The notes under the pieces were generated by a model. That model worked only from the letters and a program-made list of their open reading frames with translations. It was not told where the DNA came from and did no database searches. Of a DNA stretch of 50,801 nt, positions 26,001 through 34,073 are shown piece by piece; position 1 is the first letter of the stretch, and every line of letters begins with the position of its first letter. The stretch covers positions 1-50,801 of the forward strand of contig NZ_AUBR01000022.1 of assembly GCF_000429345.1 (NCBI RefSeq), written 5' to 3'. Origin of the DNA: Desulfovirgula thermocuniculi DSM 16036. Its GTDB lineage: Bacteria; Bacillota; Desulfotomaculia; Desulfotomaculales; Desulfovirgulaceae. Both the position numbers and the translations under genes were made by a program.

Positions 26001-27308
26001 CTATGCGCGGGGGCGGTTGTCGATCACCCGCTTGGCCTTGCCCTGGCTGCGCTCCAGGGAGCAGGGCTCCAGGAGGCGCACGCGCGGGTTGATGGAGAGC
26101 ACCGCCGCCAGCCGCCGGCGCACCTTTTCCTCCAGGGCCTCCAGGTCCCGGTAATTGCCGGTAAAGGATTCCGGCGCAACCTCCACCTGCACCTCCAGGT
26201 AGTCCAGGTAGCCCTTCTTGCCCACCACGATCTGGTAGTGAGGCGCAATCCCCTCTATCTGCATGAGCACGCTTTCAATCTGCGAAGGGAAGACGTTTAC
26301 CCCGGAGACAATGAGCATGTCGTCGGTGCGGCCCACCACCTTGCGCAGGCGGGCGGTGGTGCGACCGCAGGGGCAGGGGTCGGGGTAAAGGAGGGAGATG
26401 TCCCTGGTGCGGTAGCGGACCAGGGGCAGGGCCTCTTTGGTGAGGGTGGTGATGACCACCTCCCCCTCCTGGCCGTAGTCCAGCGGCTCCCCCGTTTCCG
26501 GGTCCACGATTTCCACCAGGAAATGGTCCTCGGCAATGTGCATGGTGCCCGGCGAGGAGAGGCACTCGCCGCACACCCCCGGGCCCATGACCTCGGAAAG
26601 GCCGTAGTTATCGGTGGCCCTCATGCCCCACATTTCTTCCAGCTCCCGGCGCATCTCCTCGCTCCAGGCCTCGGCCCCGAAAAGGCCCAGGCGCACGCTG
26701 AGCTGCTCCCGGGGCTCTATGCCCATGGCCCGGGCCGTCTCCCCCAAATGCAGGACGTAAGAGGGCGTGCCCACCAGCACGGTGGTGCCGAAGTCGCGCA
26801 TGATCATTACCTGCCTCTCGCTGTTGCCCACCGAGGCGGGGATGACGGTAGCCCCCAGTTTTTCCAGGCCGTAGTGGAGGCCAAAGGCCCCGGTAAAGAG
26901 GCCGTAGCCGAAGGTGATCTGCACCACATCGTCGGGGGACACGCCGGCCATGGCGGCAATGCGGGCCACCAGCTCGCTCCAGGTTTCCAGGTCTTTTTTG
27001 GTGTAGCCGACCACCGTAGGCCTGCCCGTGGTGCCGGAGGAGGCGTGAAGGCGTACCACCTCCTTCAAGGGCACGGCAAAAAGCCCGTACGGGTAGTGAT
27101 CCCGCAGGGCCTCCTTGGTGGTAAAGGGAAAGCGGCGGATGTCCTCCAGCGTTTTTAAGTCCTCCGGCTTAACCCCCCGCTCGTCAAAAAGCCGCCGGTA
27201 AAAGGGCACCCTCTCGTACACCCGCGCCAGCGTTTCCCGCAGGCGCGCCAGCTGGAGCCCGCGTAGTTCCTCCCGCGCCATGCACTCGTGTGCCGGATCC
27301 CAGATCAT
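26001..27308 (-). CDS. paaK: Phenylacetate-CoA ligase-like AMP-forming ligase
   Basis: A 435-aa adenylate-forming enzyme that couples an aryl acid to CoA. It shows the phosphate loop SSGTTGRPTVVGYT, the PaaK-type motifs YGLSEVMGPGV and RYRTRDIS, and the C-terminal GRTDDMLIVSGVNVFPSQIE, ending with the SQGKAKRVIDNR lysine segment. The start is ATG at 27308, one base after the symporter stop, with GAGGAGGAG upstream; longer starts only read symporter DNA. Next to iorAB it may activate aryl acetates, or run in reverse to make ATP from the aryl-CoA produced by IorAB. Confidence 0.92.
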   Translation of the reverse strand: MIWDPAHECMAREELRGLQLARLRETLARVYERVPFYRRLFDERGVKPEDLKTLEDIRRFPFTTKEALRDHYPYGLFAVPLKEVVRLHASSGTTGRPTVVGYTKKDLETWSELVARIAAMAGVSPDDVVQITFGYGLFTGAFGLHYGLEKLGATVIPASVGNSERQVMIMRDFGTTVLVGTPSYVLHLGETARAMGIEPREQLSVRLGLFGAEAWSEEMRRELEEMWGMRATDNYGLSEVMGPGVCGECLSSPGTMHIAEDHFLVEIVDPETGEPLDYGQEGEVVITTLTKEALPLVRYRTRDISLLYPDPCPCGRTTARLRKVVGRTDDMLIVSGVNVFPSQIESVLMQIEGIAPHYQIVVGKKGYLDYLEVQVEVAPESFTGNYRDLEALEEKVRRRLAAVLSINPRVRLLEPCSLERSQGKAKRVIDNRPRA

Positions 27309-27309
27309 T

Positions 27310-28809
27310 TTATGCCGCTCCTCCTCGCTCTGACTGTGTTGCCGCCCGGTAGCCAAAGGCCTTCTCCACCAGCTGGACCGGCAGGGCGGGGGTAAGCAGG
27401 CTCACTAGGGGCACCACGGCCAGGGGAATGATCATGGCCAACGAGCCCACCAGGGGCACCACCGCCGGGTCGAGGCGGTAGTAAAGGGAAAGGAGCACGG
27501 AAAAGAGGACCCCGGTGAGCATCCCCGCCCAGGCACCTGCCGGGGTGGCCTTGCGCCAGAAAAGGCCGTAAAGGTAGGGGGCCAGAAAGGCCCCGGCCAC
27601 GGTGCCCCAGGAAATGGCCATCATGCTGAGGATGATGGCCGGCTTGGCCAGGGCCAGCACCAGCGAGAGGGCAATGAAGGCCGCGCACAGGAGGCGCATG
27701 ATGAGCACCCCGCGCTTTTTGGCCCCGGGCCAGAGGTCCTGCACCAGGTCGATGGCCACCGCCGAGCTGCTCACCAGCACCAGCGAGGAAAGGGTGGACA
27801 TGGAGGCCGAAAGTACCAGCAGGAGGATGACCGCCGCCGCCGGCTCGGGCAAGGCGCGCTCGATGAGCATGGGCATGAGGAGGTCGGGTGTGGCCTTCCC
27901 GGTGGCCGGATCAACGGGCAGCTTGTCAAAGAACAGGCGGGTGAGCGAGCCGGTGAAGTAGGCGCTAAAGGTAATGATCAGGGCAAAGACGGTGGAAACC
28001 CACATGGCCGGGCGGATGGCCGCCTCGTCCCTGATGGCGTAAAACTTCTGAACCATCTGGGGCATCCCCCAGGGACCCAGGCTGGTCAGGAGCACCAGGG
28101 AGGCCAGGGCCGGCCAGCGGTTGCCGGGGCCGGCGGCGCTCACCAGCCCGGGGTCCAGCTGGGCCAGCTTCCCGATCCCTTCCGCCAGCCCGCCCACCTG
28201 GGGGGCGGCCAGGACGTAATAGAGCAGGATGCCCGCGCCGCCCAGCATGACCGCGCCCTGGATGACATCGGTGACGGCCACCGCCCGGTAACCGCCCATG
28301 ACCAGGTAAAGGGCGGTGAAAAGGCACATGATGAGGGCGGCGTAAAGGTAGGGCAGGCCGAAAACCCGGTTGAAGAGGTAGCTCAAGCCCATGTAGACGG
28401 AAGCCGAGTAGGGCACCAGGAAGATGAAGATGAGCAGGGCACCGCAGATCTTCATGGCCCGGCTGTGGTAGCGGGCCTCCAGGAACTCCGGGAGGGTCAT
28501 GGCCCCCAGCCGCTCGGTCATGAGGCGGGTCCGCCGCGCCAGAACCAGCCAGGCCAGGAAGCTGCCCAGCAGGGCGTTGCCCACCACGATCCACAGGGAA
28601 GAAAGGCCGAAGCTCCAGCCCACCTTCCCGGCGTAGCCGATAAACACCACCGCCGAAAAGTAAGTGGTGCCGTAGGCGAAGGCGGAAAGCCAGGGCCCGA
28701 GGGCCCTGCCGGCCAAAAAGAAGTCGCCTATGCTGCGCACTTTCGCCATGCTGCTGTACCCGCTGTACAAGAGCACGCCTATAAAGAGGCCGAGCAAGAT
28801 GAATTTCAC
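27310..28809 (-). CDS. Sodium:solute symporter (SSS family)
   Basis: A 499-aa transporter with about 13 hydrophobic helices. SIGDFFLAGRALGPWLSAFA near residues 26-45, AVTDVIQGAVMLGGAG and the central LTSLGPWGMPQMVQKFYAIR follow the SSS (PutP/PanF) pattern, with sodium-binding serines expected in helix 8 (LVLSASMSTLSSLVLVSSS). Substrates of the group include proline, pantothenate and organic acids. Position between an aminotransferase and a CoA ligase suggests uptake of an amino or organic acid. Confidence 0.88.
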   Translation of the reverse strand: MKFILLGLFIGVLLYSGYSSMAKVRSIGDFFLAGRALGPWLSAFAYGTTYFSAVVFIGYAGKVGWSFGLSSLWIVVGNALLGSFLAWLVLARRTRLMTERLGAMTLPEFLEARYHSRAMKICGALLIFIFLVPYSASVYMGLSYLFNRVFGLPYLYAALIMCLFTALYLVMGGYRAVAVTDVIQGAVMLGGAGILLYYVLAAPQVGGLAEGIGKLAQLDPGLVSAAGPGNRWPALASLVLLTSLGPWGMPQMVQKFYAIRDEAAIRPAMWVSTVFALIITFSAYFTGSLTRLFFDKLPVDPATGKATPDLLMPMLIERALPEPAAAVILLLVLSASMSTLSSLVLVSSSAVAIDLVQDLWPGAKKRGVLIMRLLCAAFIALSLVLALAKPAIILSMMAISWGTVAGAFLAPYLYGLFWRKATPAGAWAGMLTGVLFSVLLSLYYRLDPAVVPLVGSLAMIIPLAVVPLVSLLTPALPVQLVEKAFGYRAATQSERGGAA

Positions 28810-28896
28810 TTCCTGCCATCCTCCCGTCCTGCTTTTTTCCCGGCTAGTTAATTCGCCTTTTTAAAGCGCAAATCCTGCCTTATAAAAGAGTTTATT

Positions 28897-30123
28897 TTAC
28901 CCCGCGGCGCTCCTGGCCGGGGAAAGGAAGGCCGAGATGACCCGCGGGCGCACGCCGCGGCGGCGCACCATGCGGGCAATGCGCCGCAGCGCTTCGATGA
29001 GGTCGTCGGTGGAAGCGGCATAGGAGCAGCGCACGAACCCCTCGCCGCTGGCCCCGAAGGCATTGCCGGGCACCACGGCCACCTTCTCCTCGTAGAGGAG
29101 CGCTTCGGCAAAGGCCTCGGAGGAAAGGCCGGTGGCCCTGATTTCCGGGAAGGCGTAAAAGGCCCCCTTGGGCTCAAAGCAGGCCAGGCCCATGTCGCGG
29201 AACGCCTGCACGACCAGCAGGCGGCGGCGGTTGTACTCCCGCACCATGCGCTCCATGGCGGCGTGGCCGTTTCTCAGGGCTTCCAGGGCGGCCATCTGGG
29301 CCGTAATGGGGGCGCAGAGCATGGTGTACTGGTGGATCCTGGTCATGGCGGCAATGAACTCGGCATTGGAGCAGGCAAAGCCGATGCGCCACCCGGTCAT
29401 GGCGTAGGACTTGGAAAAGCCGTTTAAGAGCACGGTGCGCTCCTTCATGCCGGGGAGGCTGGCCACGCAGGTGTGCTCCCCTTCGTAGGTCAGCTTGTCG
29501 TATATTTCGTCGGAAATGACGAGCAGGTCGTGGGCTTTCACCACCTCGCATATCTCCAGGAGCCGCCGGCGGTCCATCACCGCGCCGGTGGGATTGTTAG
29601 GGTAGGAGAGGATGAGGACCTTGGTGCGCGGCGTGATGGCCGCCTCCACCTGCTGGGGAGAGAGGCGAAACTCCTCCTCCACGGTGGTGGGCAGGGGAAC
29701 CACCCTGCCGCCGGCCAGGGTAACCACGGGCGCGTACGAAACGTAGGACGGCTCCGGCACCAGGACCTCATCCCCCGGGCCGACGAGGGCCCTCACGGCC
29801 AGGTCCAGGCCCTGGCTCACGCCCACCGTCACCAGGATCTCCTTTTTAGGGTCGTAAAAGAGGCCGTAGGTTTCGGCCAGGTGGCGGGCGATGGCCTGGC
29901 GCAGCTCTAAAAGCCCGCTGTTGGAGGTGTACATGGTGTAGCCTTTTTCCAGGGAGTAAATGCAGGCCTCCCGGATGTGCCAGGGGGTGACGAAGTCGGG
30001 CTCTCCCACCCCCAGGGAAATGACTCCCTTGGTTTCCGCCACCAGGTCAAAGAAGCGCCTTATGCCCGAGGGCGGCAGGTTCCTCACCAAAGGGTTGAGG
30101 CGTTCGTGCCAGGTGCTGGTCAT
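28897..30123 (-). CDS. Class I/II PLP aminotransferase, AlaT (YugH)-like
   Basis: A 408-aa fold-type I aminotransferase. PLP-binding residues are visible: N177 (YPNNPTG), D205 and Y208 (VISDEIYDK), Schiff-base K238 (NGFSKSYAMTGWRIGF) and the carboxylate-binding Arg near 370 (VRCSYAAS). The opening SGIRRFFDLVAETKGVISLG resembles Bacillus AlaT, an alanine transaminase encoded with the Lrp-type regulator AlaR; the same pairing is seen here. The T-box upstream also points to alanine. Aromatic or other substrates remain possible given iorAB in the operon. The last 30 residues (GVRPRVISAFLSPARSAAG) are an extra basic tail. Confidence 0.88.
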   Translation of the reverse strand: MTSTWHERLNPLVRNLPPSGIRRFFDLVAETKGVISLGVGEPDFVTPWHIREACIYSLEKGYTMYTSNSGLLELRQAIARHLAETYGLFYDPKKEILVTVGVSQGLDLAVRALVGPGDEVLVPEPSYVSYAPVVTLAGGRVVPLPTTVEEEFRLSPQQVEAAITPRTKVLILSYPNNPTGAVMDRRRLLEICEVVKAHDLLVISDEIYDKLTYEGEHTCVASLPGMKERTVLLNGFSKSYAMTGWRIGFACSNAEFIAAMTRIHQYTMLCAPITAQMAALEALRNGHAAMERMVREYNRRRLLVVQAFRDMGLACFEPKGAFYAFPEIRATGLSSEAFAEALLYEEKVAVVPGNAFGASGEGFVRCSYAASTDDLIEALRRIARMVRRRGVRPRVISAFLSPARSAAG

Positions 30124-30143
30124 ACCGTTTACCCCCTTCCTTG

Positions 30144-30629
30144 CTACGGTGTAACCATCAGGCGGCGGTCTTCCTCGCCGTCCTCGATAATCACCCCGTC
30201 CTGCTTGTAGGTCTTGAGGACGAAGTGGGTGGTGGTGCTGACTACGCCCTCAATGGTGGCCAGCTTGGTGGCCACAAAGTTGCTCACCTCCCGCAGGGAG
30301 CGGCCCTCCACGAATACGGCCAGGTCGTAGGCGCCGGACATCAGGCGCACGCTGCGCACCTCCGGAAAGCGGCAGATGCGCCGCGCCAGCCCGTCAAAGC
30401 CCACGTCCCGTTGGGGGGTCAGGCGCACCTCGATGAGCGCGGAAACCTTTTCTTCCCCGGCCTTCTCCCAGTTGACCAGGGTGATGTACTTCAGGATGGT
30501 TTTGTTCTCCTCCAGCTCCTTAATGGCCCGCCGTACCTCCTCCACCCCGGCGCCGAGCATGGGAGCAATTTCTTCCGGCGTCAACCTGGCGTCGTTTTCC
30601 AAAAGCTCCAGCAGCTCCGTTTTGTTCAC
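30144..30629 (-). CDS. Lrp/AsnC-family regulator, AlaR-like
   Basis: A 161-aa regulator. Residues 1-50 form a winged helix (NKTELLELLENDARLTPEEI ... GVEEVRRAIKELEENKTI); the rest is the ligand-sensing RAM domain (VRSVRLMSGAYDLAVFVEG). The start is GTG at 30629, six to seven bases after AGGAGG; longer readings only add leader DNA. It is 20 bases upstream of the aminotransferase gene and the first gene after the T-box leader. The likely effector is an amino acid, perhaps alanine. Confidence 0.88.
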   Translation of the reverse strand: MNKTELLELLENDARLTPEEIAPMLGAGVEEVRRAIKELEENKTILKYITLVNWEKAGEEKVSALIEVRLTPQRDVGFDGLARRICRFPEVRSVRLMSGAYDLAVFVEGRSLREVSNFVATKLATIEGVVSTTTHFVLKTYKQDGVIIEDGEEDRRLMVTP

Positions 30630-30660
30630 CCTCTCACCTCCTGCCGCCAAATTTCCTGGG

Positions 30661-30700
30661 TAAAATTTATGGGCTCCCGCCCCTCATGGGACGAGAGCCC
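30661..30700 (-). terminator. T-box attenuator terminator
   Basis: GGGCTCTCGTCCC and GGGGCGGGAGCCC pair around ATGA (30700-30671, minus strand), followed by ATAAATTTT. The 5' arm is shared with the antiterminator helix formed by the T-box core. Confidence 0.85.
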
Positions 30701-30930
30701 TGCTCTCGCGGTACCACCCAAGTTGGCCGCCCGGCAATTTGCGGGCAGGCCCCCTCTTTGGCCCTTTAACGGAGGACCGACCGGGACGGAGCTACTCGGG
30801 CTTTGCCCTTTCACCCGCCGGCTCCGGGGCGGCACGGGCGCTTCCCCAGCCGGGCTCGCACCTCCCCCCGGCTCGCTGGTGGTTGACACGCCCTTCTTCC
30901 CCTTCAAAGCCGTTCCCCTATCAAGTTAAG
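30661..30930 (-). ncRNA. T-box leader of the aminotransferase operon, probably tRNA-Ala responsive
   Basis: The minus strand has the T-box core GGGTGGTACCGCG (30719-30707). Upstream is a Stem I with CAGCGAGCCGGG and GTGCGAGCCCGGCTG forming the distal arm. GGGCGU/GCGCCC and GGGG/CCCC helices enclose a loop whose 3' strand is GUGCCG, giving GCC (30833-30831) as the best specifier, followed by a purine. The variable T-box base is U, which pairs with a tRNA having A73, as tRNA-Ala does. A terminator hairpin follows. Uncharged tRNA should allow read-through into the seven-gene operon. The specifier call is inferred by hand folding. Confidence 0.88.
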
Positions 30931-30934
30931 AACA

Positions 30935-30964
30935 ATACTACCACGGGGCCAAACCCTCTGTCAA
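30935..30964 (-). promoter_or_regulatory. Sigma-A promoter of the T-box operon
   Basis: TTGACA (30964-30959) and TAGTAT (30940-30935) are 18 bases apart on the minus strand. The -35 box contains the TGA stop codon of the nucleotidyltransferase gene. Confidence 0.8.
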
Positions 30965-31536
30965 CGGGGCTCCGTTTCCAACCACTTAATTAGTTCTTTT
31001 TCCAGAACCTGGCCTTCTTTCCGGACCGATTGCAGCATGTAAGATAAATCCAGCCTTTCCCGGTGCACTTTCAACAACCTGAGGCCCCATTCACAGTCAG
31101 AAGAGGACTTCCAATAGACACACGCCCTTAGCCTGTCCAGGATGATATCTTCTATTCCTATTACGTAGAGGTGCCTGCCACTCGGTAAATGAAGCTTAAT
31201 AACTTTTTCCTCATCGGCATCTTCCAGGCGATCGCCGGGCATTTCTATGCTCACATGCAACTTTTCGTGATACCAGTGCCTGCCCTCTTTAATAAAGCCC
31301 AGCTGTGAAATGATTTGACCCGCCACATCACGACAGCTTACTACCAGGTCAATATCACAGGTAGTATAATGGCCGCGGGTGTATATCTCCACGGCCAATC
31401 CACCCACCACCACCGGCCTGAGGCCATATGGCTCTAGTAGCTCCGTAATTATAGCCGCCACTTCTACCATTAGCCGGTAGCGGTTTTGAGGCTCAATTGC
31501 TAAAAGGGCCTCCCTAGCCCTTTCAATCGCATTCAT
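30961..31536 (-). CDS. Nucleotidyltransferase-fold protein (DUF6036/AbiEii-like)
   Basis: A 191-aa protein with the minimal nucleotidyltransferase signature VVVGGLAVEIYTRG followed by CDIDLVV at about residues 42-66, then a region with IGIEDIILDRLRA. This resembles DUF6036 and the AbiEii/MenA-type toxin group. Base composition is noticeably lower in GC than the flanking genes, suggesting recent transfer. It overlaps a small upstream gene by 14 bases, the layout of a toxin-antitoxin pair. No biochemical role can be assigned from sequence alone. Confidence 0.75.
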   Translation of the reverse strand: MNAIERAREALLAIEPQNRYRLMVEVAAIITELLEPYGLRPVVVGGLAVEIYTRGHYTTCDIDLVVSCRDVAGQIISQLGFIKEGRHWYHEKLHVSIEMPGDRLEDADEEKVIKLHLPSGRHLYVIGIEDIILDRLRACVYWKSSSDCEWGLRLLKVHRERLDLSYMLQSVRKEGQVLEKELIKWLETEPR

Positions 31537-31756
31537 AATACCACTCTCGGGAACTCAAAAATTTTACTTTTCCCAGCTCTAAAGCCCGCCTCCATTCCCG
31601 CAGGCAGAGGTAATCCAGCACCCGCTGCTCTCCGGGATCACGGGGCCTCCTCCTTACCGGCCGCTCCCGACGGTGGCGTATAACTATGCGGTCTGCTACC
31701 GTCCCCTTTGCAGCAACTCTTTGCTCTATATCCTCTTCCCGCCACTCCCGCACCAT
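31523..31756 (-). CDS. Small Arg-rich partner of the nucleotidyltransferase
   Basis: A 77-aa protein, very rich in Arg and Glu, with the central stretch VIRHRRERPVRRRPRDPGEQ. I do not recognise a family. ATG at 31756 has a GAGGAAGGTGAT site, and a promoter lies at 31776-31804. Overlap with the following gene indicates coupling. Position and size fit an antitoxin-like partner; this is inference. Confidence 0.65.
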   Translation of the reverse strand: MVREWREEDIEQRVAAKGTVADRIVIRHRRERPVRRRPRDPGEQRVLDYLCLREWRRALELGKVKFLSSREWYYECD

Positions 31757-31775
31757 ATCACCTTCCTCTACTTAC

Positions 31776-31804
31776 ATTTTACCACATGCTTCCTACAACG
31801 TTAA
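31776..31804 (-). promoter_or_regulatory. Promoter of the nucleotidyltransferase pair
   Basis: On the minus strand TTAACG (31804-31799), a 17-base spacer and TAAAAT (31781-31776), the latter preceded by TG as in extended -10 promoters. It overlaps the last codons of ypeB. Confidence 0.6.
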
Positions 31805-33148
31805 CACTCCCTCCGGATTGTGCACCACGCGCAGGATCTGCTCTTCCCTGCCGTCCGCGGCGTTAATGTAGACCAGGAAGAGGTCTCTATCCAGGCGGCC
31901 CGCAAATTCGTAGGCCAGCTTTTCCTTATCAATCCCCAAGGGGATGAGGACCAGCCTGCCCCCTCTCACTTCCTGCAGGCGCGGGTTTAACCTCTGGCGC
32001 GCTTCTGTCGCGCTCAGCTGCGGGCGGGGCAGGTGGCGGGGCCGGTGGTTCATCAGGTAGCCCGAGGCCTCTATCCCCAGGATCTCGCCGTTATCCAGCC
32101 CCACGGCCACCTTGATCTGGTCGGGGTAGAGGATCACCCCCTCCTGGGTGGCGGCAAAGTTAACCACTACCGTGGCGTTCTGGCGCTCAAAATAAACGGG
32201 CACCAGGTCCCGGTAGCCGAGGGAGGCCAGGTAATCCCGGGCTTTTTGTCGCGCCTGCTCGATGCTCAGCGCAGGGGCGCCCACGGCGCGGGCGGCGGTC
32301 AGCCAGTTCAGGTGGCCCCCCTGCTTGGTGACGGCCACCGTTACCCCGTGCGCCCGGCCCACCTTTGGCTTAAGCTCTACCAGGTAGGAGGGTATCTTAC
32401 CCCCCACCTCTCCCACCCGGGCAACCTCGTAATCTCCACCGCGCACAAACTCCCTGGCCCTGCGCCCGGCCTCCTCCGCACTAATGCTCCCTCCGCTCAG
32501 GCCCCGGGGTTCCCTTTTTTCCAGGTGATCGGAAAAGGGCCCGTCGTATATGAGGGTGGGGAAGCGGGACATGCGCTTTTCAATGGCCTGAAAGTCCCCG
32601 CTGGCCAGCTGCGGCCCCTTCCTCCCCAGCAGCCGCCCGCCCTCCCGGGCCAGCTCGCTCAGCACCAGCTTCCCGCCGGCAAGGCGGGCCTCCAGTTCGG
32701 CCAGGTCCCCGTTCAAGTCCCTGGCCTGCTGGTATAAAGCCTGCAGGGTCTGCCACTGGCTTTCTGTTACTTCCTTCCCCTGGGAAATCTGGAGCAGGAG
32801 CGCGTAGGCGTAGTCGCCCACCTGGGTGAGAAACTTGGCCGTGCGACCGGTCAGGGCATCTCCTACCGGCAGCTGGTTCAAGCTGGCCTGGGCGGCGTTG
32901 GCCCGCTGCCACAGGTCCATGAGCAAGCGGCTTTTAGTGCCCTGGCCGCCGGCCACCAGGCTCTTGGACAGAAGGACCTCCAGGTTCTGCACGTTTTCCA
33001 GCAGGTCGTAAAAGCTGCGGTAGTACTTGTTGTTAAGGACCGTGGTCAGGCGCTGGCGGGCCAGGCTCTGCTGGTAGCCCCAGAAGCAAAGCGCTCCCAC
33101 CAGGATGACCCCCAAAGCCAGGGGCAAAAGCCACCGCTTCCTGTCCAT
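31793..33148 (-). CDS. ypeB: Germination protein YpeB
   Basis: A 451-aa spore inner-membrane protein that stabilises and localises the cortex-lytic enzyme SleB. One N-terminal helix (about 5-25), a long helical region (30-200, LTTVLNNKYYRSFYDLLENV), then PepSY-like repeats (ISAEEAGRRAREFVRGGDYE; SIEQARQKARDYLASLGY; SATEARQRLNPRL). Length and layout match the family. It follows sleB by 15 bases, the usual sleB-ypeB pair. Confidence 0.95.
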   Translation of the reverse strand: MDRKRWLLPLALGVILVGALCFWGYQQSLARQRLTTVLNNKYYRSFYDLLENVQNLEVLLSKSLVAGGQGTKSRLLMDLWQRANAAQASLNQLPVGDALTGRTAKFLTQVGDYAYALLLQISQGKEVTESQWQTLQALYQQARDLNGDLAELEARLAGGKLVLSELAREGGRLLGRKGPQLASGDFQAIEKRMSRFPTLIYDGPFSDHLEKREPRGLSGGSISAEEAGRRAREFVRGGDYEVARVGEVGGKIPSYLVELKPKVGRAHGVTVAVTKQGGHLNWLTAARAVGAPALSIEQARQKARDYLASLGYRDLVPVYFERQNATVVVNFAATQEGVILYPDQIKVAVGLDNGEILGIEASGYLMNHRPRHLPRPQLSATEARQRLNPRLQEVRGGRLVLIPLGIDKEKLAYEFAGRLDRDLFLVYINAADGREEQILRVVHNPEGVLTL

Positions 33149-33163
33149 AGCTCCCCCTCCCTC

Positions 33164-33853
33164 CTAGCGGGCAAAGACGTGGCGCCCGATCTGGGTGACG
33201 ATGTTCCGCGACCAGACCCAGGGGTTCACCGGCTTGGCCGGGTTCCAGAAGTATATGGCGCCCCCGGTGGGGTCCCACCCGCTCATGGCCAAAAGTGCCG
33301 CCCGCAGGGATTCCTCGCTGACGGGGCGGTTGTACTGGCCGTTGGCCACCGACTCAAAGGCATGGGGCTGGAAGATCACCCCGGCCAGGGTATGGGGAAA
33401 GGCCGCGCTGCGCGTGCGGTTCAGGATGACTGCCCCCACGGCCACTTTGCCCTCGAAGGGCTCGTCGGCCGCCTCGCCTTCGATGACCCGCGCCAAGAGG
33501 TAGACCTCATCCCGGTTGGAGAGGCCCCGGGAAACCGCCGCCTCGGCGGGCGCCGCCGGGGGCGCGGCGGCAAACCCCAGCGCCGCCCAGGTCTCCGGGC
33601 CCACCACCCCGTCGGGAACCAGGCCGTTTTGCAGCTGGAAGTCCACCACCGCCTGCTGGGTGAGGCTGCCGTAGAAGCCGTCCACCGGCCCCGCGTAGTA
33701 GCCCCATTCCAGGAGGCGCTGCTGCAGGGCGGCCACGTCGTCGCCGCTCGTTCCCCAGTAAAGGGTGCGGTTCTGGGCCTGCAGCGCCCTGCTGCCGCAC
33801 GTACCGAGGGCTAAAAGCGCGAGGGCCAAAACCAGTACCGCCTTGCGAACCAT
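33164..33853 (-). CDS. sleB: Spore cortex-lytic enzyme SleB
   Basis: A 229-aa lytic transglycosylase that cuts cortex peptidoglycan during germination. Residues 1-27 are a signal peptide, about 30-95 a peptidoglycan-binding domain (GTSGDDVAALQQRLLEWGYY), and 110-229 the SleB catalytic domain with LLARVIEGEAADEPFEGKVA (catalytic Glu) and GAIYFWNPAKP. The start is ATG at 33853 with an AGAGGA site; the longer reading upstream runs into a terminator and is not coding. A sporulation-type promoter is expected but none is clear. Confidence 0.95.
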   Translation of the reverse strand: MVRKAVLVLALALLALGTCGSRALQAQNRTLYWGTSGDDVAALQQRLLEWGYYAGPVDGFYGSLTQQAVVDFQLQNGLVPDGVVGPETWAALGFAAAPPAAPAEAAVSRGLSNRDEVYLLARVIEGEAADEPFEGKVAVGAVILNRTRSAAFPHTLAGVIFQPHAFESVANGQYNRPVSEESLRAALLAMSGWDPTGGAIYFWNPAKPVNPWVWSRNIVTQIGRHVFAR

Positions 33854-33914
33854 AAAAAATTCCTCTTCCTCCGGTGCTTTTTTGCTAGTTTTCCTCCGGA
33901 GGCTAAAAAATATG

Positions 33915-33944
33915 AAAAGCGGTGCCGTAAAGAGCACCGCTTTT
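33915..33944. terminator. Bidirectional terminator between dsrN and sleB
   Basis: AAAAGCGGTGC and GCACCGCTTTT are a perfect 11-bp inverted repeat around an 8-base loop, with T-runs on both strands. It ends the dsrC-dsrN unit. The rest of 33854-34073 shows no gene. Confidence 0.88.
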
Positions 33945-34073
33945 GCAAGGGCTACCGGCATTAATGCGGCGGCGCCGCCGGGACCGCCCCGGGGCAAGCC
34001 GGCGTTTCGCCCGGCCCGCAGCGCGGAGCGACGGGGACGACGCCGCCCCGGGATACAGGCCACGGTACCCTCT

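Noticed and set aside
33854-34063. 70-codon N-terminal extension of SleB
   Set aside because: It would run through a perfect terminator hairpin at 33915-33944; ATG at 33853 has a good ribosome site and begins a signal peptide.
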